64,000 nucleotides of DNA from JBDSLU01 sp963844435 (GTDB lineage Bacteria > Acidobacteriota > Vicinamibacteria > Vicinamibacterales > Vicinamibacteraceae), in contig CAWJOG010000004.1 of the NCBI GenBank assembly GCA_963844435.1, positions 186,001 to 250,000 of the forward strand, given 5' to 3'. Position numbers and translations under genes: made by a program. Below the pieces are notes generated by a model that was given only the letters and a program-made list of their open reading frames with translations, searched no databases and was not told the origin of the DNA. Shown one piece after another: positions 7,597 to 17,045 of the stretch (position 1 is the first letter of the stretch; every line of letters begins with the position of its first letter).

Positions 7597-10208
7597 ACAT
7601 CAACCGTTTCACCGAGAAGGCCCAGGAGGCGCTCGCCGGGGCCCAGCGCGCGGCCGAAGAGGCCAAGCATCCGCAGATCGATCCGGAGCACCTGCTGGCG
7701 GCGCTGATCGCGCAGCCGGGCGGCGTCGTGCCCGACGTCCTGCGCAAGCTGCAGGTCGACCCGGGGGTGGTCGGTGCCGACGTGCAGCAGGCGCTGGCCA
7801 AGCTGCCCAAGGCCTACGGCGCGACCCACGCCGGCTTCTCGTCGCGTCTTCGCGGGATCCTGCAGAAGGCCGAGGGTGAGCTGGCCCGCTTCAAGGACGA
7901 GTTCGTCAGCACCGAGCACCTGCTGCTGGCGCTGGTCAGCGAGTCGAGCCGATCGCCGGGCGCCGAAACGCTCACGCGCCACGGCGTCACCTACGATCGG
8001 GTGCTCGAGGCGCTGATGGCGATCCGCGGCAGCCAGCGGGTCACCGATCAGAACCCCGAGGGCAAGTACCAGGCGCTCGAGCGTTACGGCCGCGACCTGA
8101 CCGCGCTGGCGCGCCAGGACAAGCTCGATCCGGTCATCGGCCGCGACGAGGAGATCCGCCGCGTCATCCAGGTGCTGTCGCGCCGCACCAAGAACAACCC
8201 GGTGCTGATCGGCGAACCCGGCGTCGGCAAGACGGCCGTCGTCGAGGGCCTGGCGCAGCGCATCGTCCGCGGCGACGTGCCCGAGGGCCTCAAGGACAAG
8301 CGCATCATCGGCCTCGACATGGGCGCGCTCATCGCCGGCGCCAAGTACCGCGGCGAGTTCGAGGATCGGCTGAAGGCGGTGCTGACCGAGGTCACGCAGG
8401 CCGATGGCGCGGTGGTGCTCTTCATCGACGAGCTGCACACCGTCGTCGGCGCCGGCGCGGCCGAAGGCTCGCTGGACGCCTCCAACATGCTCAAGCCGAT
8501 GCTGGCGCGCGGCGAGCTGCATACGATCGGCGCGACCACGCTGAACGAGTACCGCAAGCACATCGAGAAGGACGCCGCGCTCGAGCGCCGCTTCCAGCCG
8601 GTGCTGGTCGATCAGCCGACCGTCGAGGACACCATCAGCATCCTGCGCGGCCTGCGCGAGCGCTACGAGATCCACCACGGCGTCCGGCTGAAGGACTCGG
8701 CGCTCGTCGCCGCCGCGGTGCTGTCGAACCGCTACATCCCGGATCGCTTCCTGCCCGACAAGGCGATCGATCTGGTCGACGAAGCGGCGTCGAAGCTGCG
8801 CATGGAGATCGACTCGATGCCGGCCGAGCTCGACGAGGTCGCCCGGCGTCTGATGCAGCTCGAGATCGAGCGCGAGGCGCTGCGCAAGGAGACCGACGCG
8901 GCGTCGCGCGAGCGTCTCACCCGGCTCGAGAAGGAGATCGCCGAGCTGAAGGAACAGCAGACCGCGCTGACGGCGCGCTGGGAAGCCGAGAAGGCCAGCA
9001 TCCAGGAGGATCGGCAGGCCAAGGAGGAGCTCGAGCGCCTCAAGGCGGACGTCGATCGCGCGCAGCGCATGGGCGACTACGCCAAGGCGTCGGAGCTGCA
9101 GTACGGCCGCATCCCGGAGCTGGAGAAGCGGATCACCAAGCTCGAGAGCGCCAGTGGGTCCGACGCGGCCGGCCCGCGGATGCTGAAGGAGGACGTCGAC
9201 GAGGAGGACATCGCCGACATCGTCGCCAAGTGGACGAACATCCCCGTCAGCAAGCTGATGGAGGGCGAGGTCCAGAAGCTGCTGCAGATGGAGACGCGGC
9301 TGCACCAGCGCGTGATCGGGCAGGACGAAGCGGTCGTCGCGGTGGCGAACGCGATCCGCCGCGCCCGCGCCGGCCTGCAGGACGCCAACCGTCCGCTCGG
9401 CAGCTTCCTGTTCCTCGGCCCTACCGGCGTCGGCAAGACCGAGCTGGCGCGGGCGCTGGCGAACTTCCTGTTCGACGACGACCAGGCGATGATCCGCATC
9501 GACATGTCGGAGTACCAGGAGAAGCACAGCGTCGCGCGCATGATCGGTGCGCCTCCCGGTTACGTCGGCTACGAGGAGGCCGGGCAGCTGACCGAAGCCG
9601 TGCGCCGGCGGCCGTACTCGGTGGTCCTGCTCGACGAGGTCGAGAAGGCCCATCCCGAGGTCTTGAACGTGCTGCTCCAGCTGCTCGACGACGGGCGGCT
9701 CACCGACGGCAAGGGCCGGACGGTCGACTTCCGGCAGACCGTGGTCATCATGACGTCGAACGTCGGCAGCCACGCGCTGGCGGCGAATGCCGGCCGCGAC
9801 GCGGGCATCGACGAAGGCACCCGTCGCGAGGTGATGGATGCGGTGCGGAACCACTTCCGCCCGGAGTTCCTGAACCGGGTCGACGAGATCATCCTCTTCC
9901 ACCCGCTGGGCCGCAGCCACATGGGGGCGATCGTCGACATCCAGCTGGCGGGCCTGGTCAAGCGGCTGGCCGAACGGAAGGTCACCGTCCACCTCACCGG
10001 CGAGGCGCGGGCGCGCCTGGTCGAGGAGGGCTACGACCCGGTCTACGGCGCGCGGCCGCTGAAGCGGACGATCCAGCGGCGGCTGCTCGATCCGCTGGCG
10101 ATGAAGGTGCTGGAAGGTGCGTTCCGCGAGGGCGACACGGTCGACGTCGGCGTGGAGAACGGCGAGCTGACCTTCGCGGTCGGCAAGCCTGCCGAGGCGA
10201 CGGCGTGA
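7593..10208 (+). CDS. clpB: ATP-dependent chaperone ClpB
   Basis: An 871-residue Hsp100 disaggregase, full length. The order is: Clp N domain (about 1-150), first AAA+ module with Walker A GEPGVGKT (about 207) and Walker B VVLFIDELH, the coiled-coil middle domain (about 410-525, Glu/Lys/Arg-rich), then the second AAA+ module with GPTGVGKT (about 609), VVLLDEVEKAHP and a sensor 2 region with GARPLKRTI. The middle domain separates it from ClpA/ClpC. It works with DnaK/DnaJ to rescue aggregates. It is the third gene of the operon behind the HAIR-like operator. A degraded copy of its last about 340 bases lies 0.9 kb downstream. Confidence 0.96.
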   Translation: MNINRFTEKAQEALAGAQRAAEEAKHPQIDPEHLLAALIAQPGGVVPDVLRKLQVDPGVVGADVQQALAKLPKAYGATHAGFSSRLRGILQKAEGELARFKDEFVSTEHLLLALVSESSRSPGAETLTRHGVTYDRVLEALMAIRGSQRVTDQNPEGKYQALERYGRDLTALARQDKLDPVIGRDEEIRRVIQVLSRRTKNNPVLIGEPGVGKTAVVEGLAQRIVRGDVPEGLKDKRIIGLDMGALIAGAKYRGEFEDRLKAVLTEVTQADGAVVLFIDELHTVVGAGAAEGSLDASNMLKPMLARGELHTIGATTLNEYRKHIEKDAALERRFQPVLVDQPTVEDTISILRGLRERYEIHHGVRLKDSALVAAAVLSNRYIPDRFLPDKAIDLVDEAASKLRMEIDSMPAELDEVARRLMQLEIEREALRKETDAASRERLTRLEKEIAELKEQQTALTARWEAEKASIQEDRQAKEELERLKADVDRAQRMGDYAKASELQYGRIPELEKRITKLESASGSDAAGPRMLKEDVDEEDIADIVAKWTNIPVSKLMEGEVQKLLQMETRLHQRVIGQDEAVVAVANAIRRARAGLQDANRPLGSFLFLGPTGVGKTELARALANFLFDDDQAMIRIDMSEYQEKHSVARMIGAPPGYVGYEEAGQLTEAVRRRPYSVVLLDEVEKAHPEVLNVLLQLLDDGRLTDGKGRTVDFRQTVVIMTSNVGSHALAANAGRDAGIDEGTRREVMDAVRNHFRPEFLNRVDEIILFHPLGRSHMGAIVDIQLAGLVKRLAERKVTVHLTGEARARLVEEGYDPVYGARPLKRTIQRRLLDPLAMKVLEGAFREGDTVDVGVENGELTFAVGKPAEATA

Positions 10209-10261
10209 GCCGTCGAGCGCGGCCTGGAACGAGCTGCAGCAGGCATCCCGGAGGACACATC

Positions 10262-10988
10262 ATGCGAGTCACGGTGTCGGTCGCCCTCGCGGTCTCGATC
10301 TCCCTGGCCGCCGCGGTCGCAGCGCAGCCCCCCAATCAACTCTCGCCCGCCGAGCAGAAAGCGGGCTGGACGCTGCTCTTCAACGGCAGCAGCCTCGACG
10401 GGTGGCGCGCCTACAAACGGCCCGACGCCAGCGGCACGCGCTGGGTCGTCAAGGACGGCCTCTTGTGCCTCGATCCGGGCGACAGTACCCGATACGCGAG
10501 GGGCGCGCGACATCGTCGCGGCCAACCCGCACGCGCAGTTCGAGCTCGCCTGGGACTGGCGCGTGTCAGTCGGCGGCAACAGCGGGTTGAAATACTTCGT
10601 GCTGGAGGATCGCGACGCAGCGATCGGCCACGAGTACCAGCTCATCGACGACACGAAGCACCCCGACGCCAAGATTGGCCCGCATCGTCAGACCGCTGCC
10701 CTTTACGACGTCCTGCCCGCCGCCAACCGGCCGTCGAAGCCCGCGGGCGAGTGGAACACCAGCCGGGTCGTCGTCCGCGGCACGGAGGTCGAACACTGGC
10801 TGAACGGCAGCAAGGTGCTCTCCTACACGCTCGACAGCCCGCCGCTCCGCGAGGCCATCGCCAAGAGCAAGTTCAAGGACGTCGAGCGCTTCGGCAAGCC
10901 GCAGCAGGGGCTGTTCCTGCTGCAGGACCACGGCGACGCGGTCTGCTACCGCAACGTCAAGGTGCGGCCGCTGACCGGCCACCCATAG
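10262..10988 (+). CDS. Secreted DUF1080 (3-keto-disaccharide hydrolase-like) protein, frameshifted
   Basis: Signal peptide MRVTVSVALAVSISLAAAVA then DUF1080 start motifs (GWTLLFNGSSLDGWRAYK, WVVKDGLLCLDPGD). The reading frame changes at about 10490-10508. In the next frame ARDIVAANPHAQFELAWDWR continues the family, followed by NSGLKYFV, HEYQLIDD, WNTSRVVVRGTEVEHWLNG and a normal C-terminus. Restoring one base gives a full protein of about 242 residues with a jelly-roll fold, likely periplasmic and acting on glycans or binding them. The frame break may be a sequencing error. It follows clpB by 53 bases but is functionally unrelated. Confidence 0.78.
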
Positions 10989-11084
10989 CTCGCCCCATCG
11001 CAGCTCTCACCCACCGCCCCGGACCGGGCTGCCGCCTGGCCAGTTGCTGCAGTGGGGCAGGCATGCGCGTGCGCGCCGCGACTC

Positions 11085-11432
11085 CGTCGTCCGGACCCGC
11101 GATGACGAGATCATCCTGTTCCACCCGCTCGGCCGCAGCCACAGAGGCGCGATCGTCGACAGCCAGCTGACAGGGCCGGGCAAGCGGCTGGCCGAACGGA
11201 AGATCACCGTCCACCTCGCCGACGACCGCGGGCGCGCCTGGTCGAGGAGGGCTACGAGCCCGTCTGCGGAGCGCGGCCGCTGAAGCGGACGATCCAGCGC
11301 TGGCTGCTGGACCCGCTGGCGCTCAAGGTGCTGGAAGGCGCGTACCGCGAGGGCGACACGGCGGCGGTCGGCGTCGCCGACGGCGAGCTCACCTTCAGCG
11401 TCGCGTGGCCGACCGCCGCAGCGGCGTCGTAG
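11085..11432 (+). pseudogene. Degraded duplicate of the clpB 3' end
   Basis: From about 11090 to the TAG at 11430-11432 the DNA closely follows clpB 9880-10208. DEIILFHPLGRSH, KRLAERKITVHLADD, then after a frame change LVEEGYEP, GARPLKRTIQRWLLDPLA, KVLEGAYREGDTA and GELTFSVA all have clpB counterparts. There is no upstream AAA+ domain or start, and an indel near 11228 breaks the frame. Many substitutions are at third positions, so the copy was probably once under protein-level selection. The rest of the 406-base gap between the DUF1080 gene and the response regulator holds nothing else I recognise. The last 38 bases overlap the convergent regulator gene. Confidence 0.85.
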
Positions 11433-11835
11433 CGTCGGCGGCGACCTGCGGCCCCCCGGCTGCCCCGAGGAGGTCGCGGACCGTCGCAATCAACAGCACC
11501 CGCGAACAGGGCTTGGGCAGCACCGCGTCGCAACCGGCGGCGGTGGCCGCCAGAGCCGCATCGCCGCCAGCGCCGGTGACGGCGAGGATGGGCACGCGAC
11601 AGGTCGCCTCCTCGGCGCGCAGCGCGGCGCAGAGGGCGACGCCGTCCATGCGCGGCATCTCGAGATCGCAGAGCACCAAGTCGGGCGGCGAGACGCGTGC
11701 CGCCGCCAACCCTTCCACCCCATCGGCGGCGAAGCTCGGCTCCATCCCGGCCATGATCAGGAAGCGTCCGAACACCTGGCGTACCTGGAGCACGTCGTCG
11801 ACGACCAGCACCCGGGGCACAGGGGGCGTGTTCAT
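11395..11835 (-). CDS. Single-domain response regulator
   Basis: Stand-alone CheY-like receiver of about 146 residues from ATG at 11835. PRVLVVDDVLQVRQVF gives the acidic pocket, LVLCDLEMPRMDG the phosphorylated Asp, ILAVTGAGG the conserved Thr/Ser, and LPKPCS the Lys. There is no output domain, so it would signal by protein contact. It follows a second, incomplete receiver gene with 2 bases between stop and start. No kinase is adjacent. Its 3' end reads through the tail of the clpB remnant on the opposite strand. Confidence 0.8.
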   Translation of the reverse strand: MNTPPVPRVLVVDDVLQVRQVFGRFLIMAGMEPSFAADGVEGLAAARVSPPDLVLCDLEMPRMDGVALCAALRAEEATCRVPILAVTGAGGDAALAATAAGCDAVLPKPCSRVLLIATVRDLLGAAGGPQVAADATTPLRRSATRR

Positions 11836-11837
11836 CG

Positions 11838-12116
11838 TCAGTTTGGCAATTTCCCGAGGCGGCACATGTCGGTCAGAGCGATGATGGGGATGGCGCTGGT
11901 CGCGACGTTGCCTCGCAGGCGCGCGACCAGCTCGCCATCGAAACCGAAGTCCAGGACGATCAGATCCGGCAGCAGCGCGACCGCCTGCTCGAGCCCCTCG
12001 GCGGGGCTCTGCGCTTCGGTGAGCCTGAAGCCGCTGGCGGCGAAGAACTGCGAATAGCCCTCGCCATTCGGGGCGTAGATCATGAGCACGTGCGGCGGCG
12101 GACGGGACTCGAGCAT
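11838..12116 (-). CDS. Short degenerate receiver-like protein
   Basis: A 92-residue ORF with receiver features in its second half: LPDLIVLDFGFDGE (phospho-Asp position), then IPIIALTD with the conserved Thr. The N-terminal acidic pair is absent (VLMIYAPNGEG instead), and the protein stops before the usual Lys and last helix. It is either a pseudo-receiver or one truncated next to the following full receiver gene, which begins 2 bases after its stop. Function unknown. Confidence 0.55.
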   Translation of the reverse strand: MLESRPPPHVLMIYAPNGEGYSQFFAASGFRLTEAQSPAEGLEQAVALLPDLIVLDFGFDGELVARLRGNVATSAIPIIALTDMCRLGKLPN

Positions 12117-12405
12117 AGGGATCTCCGTTCAGCGCGCAGGCCGAGTCGGTGGCCGGGCTGGGCGCTCTGCGACCGTAGCGCCGGACGCGAGCGAGCGCTG
12201 TTCAAGTTGGCACAGGCCAGCCTGCGGCGCGGCTGTCCTCAAGAGAACAGACAGCGGCGATGCCTTGGCGCACGATCAGCACAGCTCGCCCGCGACGTTT
12301 CCGTCGCGAGGCCGAGGTTGGATGAGGACACCTTTGTGACGATGCACTCCGCTCGGATTCGGCCGCCCCATCAGCCTGCTGCCGTGGGTCCTGACCGCCT
12401 GCGGC

Positions 12406-12588
12406 GTGGTGGCCGGCCCGGCCCTGTTCGGCGCCCCGCATACGACCCGTGACCTGACGCTGGCGAGCGTGGCCATCGGCCTCACGGCGCTGGTCATCGG
12501 GTTCGCGGTCCGACACCGCAGGCACCACCTCGGCGTCACCGCCCCGGCCGGTCGACGGACCCACACGCTGAGCTGGTCGCCGCCATGA
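12406..12588 (+). CDS. Possible small two-helix membrane protein
   Basis: The frame is open from 12340 and encodes hydrophobic stretches ISLLPWVLTACGVVAGPAL and LTLASVAIGLTALVIGFAV followed by a basic tail, as in small SPW-repeat-like membrane proteins. No ATG precedes the first segment; GTG at 12406 is the first usual start and would lose part of it. The stop overlaps the next ORF start (ATGA at 12585-12588), which favours a real translated unit. The 200 bases before (12117-12339) show nothing clear. Confidence 0.3.
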   Translation: MVAGPALFGAPHTTRDLTLASVAIGLTALVIGFAVRHRRHHLGVTAPAGRRTHTLSWSPP

Positions 12589-12992
12589 CCGCGGACGTCG
12601 TCGCCCCGGCGTGCGTCCCGCTGACGGCCGAGGGCCGCTACCGGCGCGTTCTCGCGGCGCTGCTAGCCGCGGCGCGACGAGGCCTGCGCTTCCGGCTCCG
12701 CTGCCTGATCTTGGGCCACGAGGACTCGTTCGCGCGCCAACCGCGTCGGCTGATGCTGCGCTGTGCCACCTGCGGCCGCGAGACCGTGGGCTGGGCCATC
12801 GGGCCGCGGCACGCCCGCCGTCATGGCCGCGCCCCGCACATCGCCTCAACGCAGGACGGCGGTGGTCGACACAGCGATCCGGGTGGGGCCGTGGACGCTC
12901 CGCCGCCGCGAAGGACGCGGCGAGGCGCGGGACCGCCAGCGGCAACGTCTGGTCGTGGCCGCGTCTCGGGCGACCGAGCGCGGTGCCGATGA
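12585..12992 (+). CDS. Hypothetical protein with possible CxxC zinc knuckle
   Basis: A 135-residue ORF. Its centre, RCLILGHEDSF then LRCATCGRETVGWAIGPR (about residues 39-75), resembles small Cys/His zinc-binding domains with a following Gly-Trp. Beyond residue 85 the sequence becomes low-complexity Arg/Pro/Gly. Another frame (12863-13110) reads more like protein (VVDTAIRVGPWTLRRREG...), so an indel may separate two halves of one gene of about 175 codons. No family recognised. Confidence 0.35.
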   Translation: MTADVVAPACVPLTAEGRYRRVLAALLAAARRGLRFRLRCLILGHEDSFARQPRRLMLRCATCGRETVGWAIGPRHARRHGRAPHIASTQDGGGRHSDPGGAVDAPPPRRTRRGAGPPAATSGRGRVSGDRARCR

Positions 12993-13106
12993 CGTCCGAC
13001 GGGGCGAGCCCGCACCCGAGAGAAGCCGGCTCCGCCTGCTCGCCCACGAACAGCAACCCGACCGCTGGGTGGATGTGGCCCGGCGCGTCCGCGCGGGCCT
13101 CGGCGG

Positions 13107-13328
13107 CTAAGGGCGCTCGCCCGGTAGGTCGGCGCCGGCGTCGCCGACGAAGCCACACGTCCGGTGCGAGCCGTCGCAGAGCGGCTTCTTCGCCGACTGG
13201 CCACAGCGGCACAGCGCGATCGGGTGCTTCTCGATCGTGTAGGCACGGCCGTTCCAGTCGATGACTCTGACGTCGTCGCCCTCGACCACGATGGGGCCGT
13301 TCTCGCGCAGCCGGATCGTGGTGGGCAT
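13107..13328 (-). CDS. CDGSH iron-sulfur domain protein
   Basis: A 73-residue protein with one CDGSH motif, CRCGQSAKKPLCDGSH (about residues 41-56). The three Cys and one His ligate a 2Fe-2S cluster in this family. The N-terminal half (IRLRENGPIVVEGDDVRVID) is the usual lead-in of bacterial single-CDGSH proteins. Role is likely electron or cluster transfer; partners unknown. It follows rho by 8 bases on the same strand. Confidence 0.88.
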   Translation of the reverse strand: MPTTIRLRENGPIVVEGDDVRVIDWNGRAYTIEKHPIALCRCGQSAKKPLCDGSHRTCGFVGDAGADLPGERP

Positions 13329-13336
13329 CGCGGCGA

Positions 13337-14707
<1,371 letters not shown>

Positions 14708-14904
14708 GGGCGGTCTGCGGAAACGAAGGACGCGCGAGCGTGATCACGGATGCCGGCGACTGCCAGGGATCAGCTGGGGATGGAAGCGAATATCGGGCGT
14801 GCTGGTTGGGGGCGGCGCCGCGGCAGGGCGGCCAGCGGGCCGAGTATAGGACCGGCCGGGAGGCCTGTCAAACCCCGGTCGAACTCCGCCCGGTCGAACG
14901 GCGC

Positions 14905-15261
14905 TCAGCCGAGCGCGACGATCGAGCAGGCGTAGATCGGCGACAGCCCGAGGGTGCGGGCCCGGGCCTCGAGCGCCGCCGACTCGGCGCCGGGATTGAT
15001 CCACACCTCGCTCGGCTGCTTGGCGGCGATCGCCTCGAGCAGGCCGATGCCGATCGCGGCCGGCACGTAGATCGACACGATGTCGACCGGCCCCGGGATG
15101 TCGGTGATCGTCTTATAGGCGGGCAGGCCCTCGATGATCTCCTCGTTCGGGTTGACCGGCCTGACGTCGTAGCCCTGACGGAGGAACGCGCGCACGGCAC
15201 GGTTGCCGAACTTGCCGCGATCGCTCGACGCGCCCACCACCGCCACCACCCGGCCAGTCAT
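14905..15261 (-). CDS. CoA-binding (YccU-like) Rossmann protein
   Basis: A 118-residue CoA_binding_2 domain. VVAVVGASSDRGKFGNRAVR is the nucleotide-binding turn, and YDVRPVNPNEEIIEGLPAYK and EVWINPGAES match YccU relatives. The function of the family is unknown; it binds CoA-like ligands. ATG at 15261 shares its bases with the ATG of the divergent gene (palindrome TCATGA at 15258-15263). Upstream of rho's promoter side, nothing is seen at 14708-14904. Confidence 0.82.
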   Translation of the reverse strand: MTGRVVAVVGASSDRGKFGNRAVRAFLRQGYDVRPVNPNEEIIEGLPAYKTITDIPGPVDIVSIYVPAAIGIGLLEAIAAKQPSEVWINPGAESAALEARARTLGLSPIYACSIVALG

Positions 15262-17014
15262 GATCCGTAGTGTACAATCCGTCCGCGTGTTCAGGCATGT
15301 CCTCCTCGTGACGGCCCTTTGCCTGGTCACGTTCTTCGCGGGACTCGGACGCTCGGCGATCGGCGATGCCGACGAGGCCTTCTACGCGCAGTCGGCGCGG
15401 GAAATGGTCGAACAGGGCGACTGGATCACCCCCCACTACAACTACGAACACCGCTTCCAGAAGCCCGTCTTCTTCTACTGGATGGTGGCGGTCGCGTATT
15501 CCGTCACCGGCGTCACCGAGGCCGCCGCGCGCTTCCCGTCGGCGCTCGCCGGACTGGCGCTCGCGCTGATGACGTGGGCGATCGGCCGCCGCTGGGTCGG
15601 CCCATCGGTGGGCGTCGTCGGCGGGGCCATCGTCGCCACCAGCTTCGGCTACTTCACCATCGCGCACGCCTCCTTGCCCGACCTTCCGCTGGCGGCGTTC
15701 ATCACGCTGGCGACATGGGCGCTGTTCGAGGCCGGCGCCCCGGCCCTCGATGCGACGGCACCGCCAGGGGCGCGCGGCACCGGTGCGGCCGCGCCTGACG
15801 ATCGGACACGCCGCTGGTGGATGCTGCTCGCCGGTCTGGCAATCGGGCTCGGCATGCTGACCAAGGGGCCGGTCGCGCTGGTGCTGCCGGCGCTCGTCTA
15901 TCTGAGCGCCCGTCTGGTCCTGGCCGACGGCCTGCTGCCGACGCGGCGCGGCTGGTTCGGGCTGCGCTGGATCGACGTCGCGCTCGCCACCCTCGTGCTG
16001 CTGGCGGTGGCGCTGCCGTGGTTCCTGGCGATGGCCGATGTCCACGGCATCGCGTATCTGCGGCGCTTCTTCATCGGCGAGAACCTCGAGCGCTTCGCCA
16101 CGGAGCGCTACAACGGCCGCCGTCCGCTGTGGTTCTATGCCCCGATCATCTTCGGCGGCCTGGCCCCGTGGTCGTCGCTGATGGTGCTGTGGATCCCGCC
16201 GCTCGGGCGCGTGCTGCGCGGCGTCCGTCGCCTGACCGAGCTGGAGTGGCGCCTGATCCTGTGGGCCCTGGTGCCGGTGTTCTTCTACACGCTCTCGGTC
16301 GGGCAGCAGCCCCGCTACATCCTGCCGGTGCTGCCGCCGCTCGCGGTGCTCGTGGCGCGCACGCTGGTGTCGCGGCTGGAAGCGAGCGAGGCAGCCGGCC
16401 GGCGCGATCGGGCCGTCGCCGCGGCAATCACTGTCAGCGCGCTCGCTTTCCTCGCGCTCGCCTTCCTGCTGTTCCGGGCGCGGCCGCTGCTCTTCGCGCT
16501 CTCGCCGCTGCAGGGCCAGGTCGGCACGGCAATCATCGTGGTCGCCGCGCTGGGACTGCTCGCCTGGACGTGGTTCGGCAGCCAACGCCGGCTGCCGGCG
16601 GCCATCGCGGTCTCGGCGGCGGCGACGCTCGTCACGCTGCAGTTCACCTTCTACTCCAGCGGCGGCCCGGAGCCCGTGCAGCTGATGGCGCGGAGGGTGC
16701 TGGAGATCCGCCAGGGCGAGCCGTCCGGCACCTACCGGATGTTCGTCCGCAACCTGGTCTTCTACACCGGCGTGAAGCAGAACGACCTCGTCGACGAAGC
16801 CGAAGCCGTCGAGTTCCTGCGGCAGCCGCAGCGGGTGCTGTGCGTGATGCCCCTGAAGCTGCTCGACGGCCTGCAGCGGGATCACGGCCTGCAGCTGCAC
16901 CGGAAGGCGTCCTTCGTGTACTTCAACCCGTCGGCCGTGCGGCTGCGGACGCTGCTGTCGGCCGAGCCTCAGCGCGCGCTCGAGACCGTCGTCCTCGTCT
17001 CGAACCAGCCGTAG
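15260..17014 (+). CDS. ArnT-like membrane glycosyltransferase (GT39/GT83 family)
   Basis: A roughly 580-residue polytopic protein resembling ArnT and related lipid-linked sugar transferases. The first hydrophobic helix (HVLLVTALCLVTFFAGLG) is followed by the periplasmic loop GDADEAFYAQSAREM with the paired acidic residues, WITPHYNYEHRFQKPVFFYW, then about ten further membrane segments. MLTKGPVALVLPALVYL and LWFYAPIIFGGLAPWSSL are family signatures. It would use an undecaprenyl-phosphate sugar donor. ATG at 15260 overlaps the divergent gene's start; GTG at 15287 is alternative and preferable if TACAAT (15273-15278) is the -10. Confidence 0.85.
   Translation: MIRSVQSVRVFRHVLLVTALCLVTFFAGLGRSAIGDADEAFYAQSAREMVEQGDWITPHYNYEHRFQKPVFFYWMVAVAYSVTGVTEAAARFPSALAGLALALMTWAIGRRWVGPSVGVVGGAIVATSFGYFTIAHASLPDLPLAAFITLATWALFEAGAPALDATAPPGARGTGAAAPDDRTRRWWMLLAGLAIGLGMLTKGPVALVLPALVYLSARLVLADGLLPTRRGWFGLRWIDVALATLVLLAVALPWFLAMADVHGIAYLRRFFIGENLERFATERYNGRRPLWFYAPIIFGGLAPWSSLMVLWIPPLGRVLRGVRRLTELEWRLILWALVPVFFYTLSVGQQPRYILPVLPPLAVLVARTLVSRLEASEAAGRRDRAVAAAITVSALAFLALAFLLFRARPLLFALSPLQGQVGTAIIVVAALGLLAWTWFGSQRRLPAAIAVSAAATLVTLQFTFYSSGGPEPVQLMARRVLEIRQGEPSGTYRMFVRNLVFYTGVKQNDLVDEAEAVEFLRQPQRVLCVMPLKLLDGLQRDHGLQLHRKASFVYFNPSAVRLRTLLSAEPQRALETVVLVSNQP
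15273..15278 (+). promoter_or_regulatory. Candidate -10 element, possibly for a leaderless transcript
   Basis: TACAAT lies 8 bases before GTG at 15287. Initiation at the usual distance would place +1 at that start codon. No convincing -35 is visible. Confidence 0.4.
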
Positions 17015-17027
17015 GGGCCAGCCCCGC

Positions 17028-17045
17028 GACGACTCCGGAGTCGTC
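17028..17045. terminator. Perfect 18 bp palindrome between convergent genes
   Basis: GACGACTCCGGAGTCGTC is perfectly self-complementary. It lies between the stop of the plus-strand glycosyltransferase and the stop of the minus-strand oxidase, whose TGA overlaps its edge. A bidirectional terminator stem is likely, but there is no T tract and almost no loop. Confidence 0.45.

Noticed and set aside
10989..11090. Possible second DUF1080 or repeat start before the clpB remnant
   Set aside because: No similarity to either could be read; simple GC-rich spacer.
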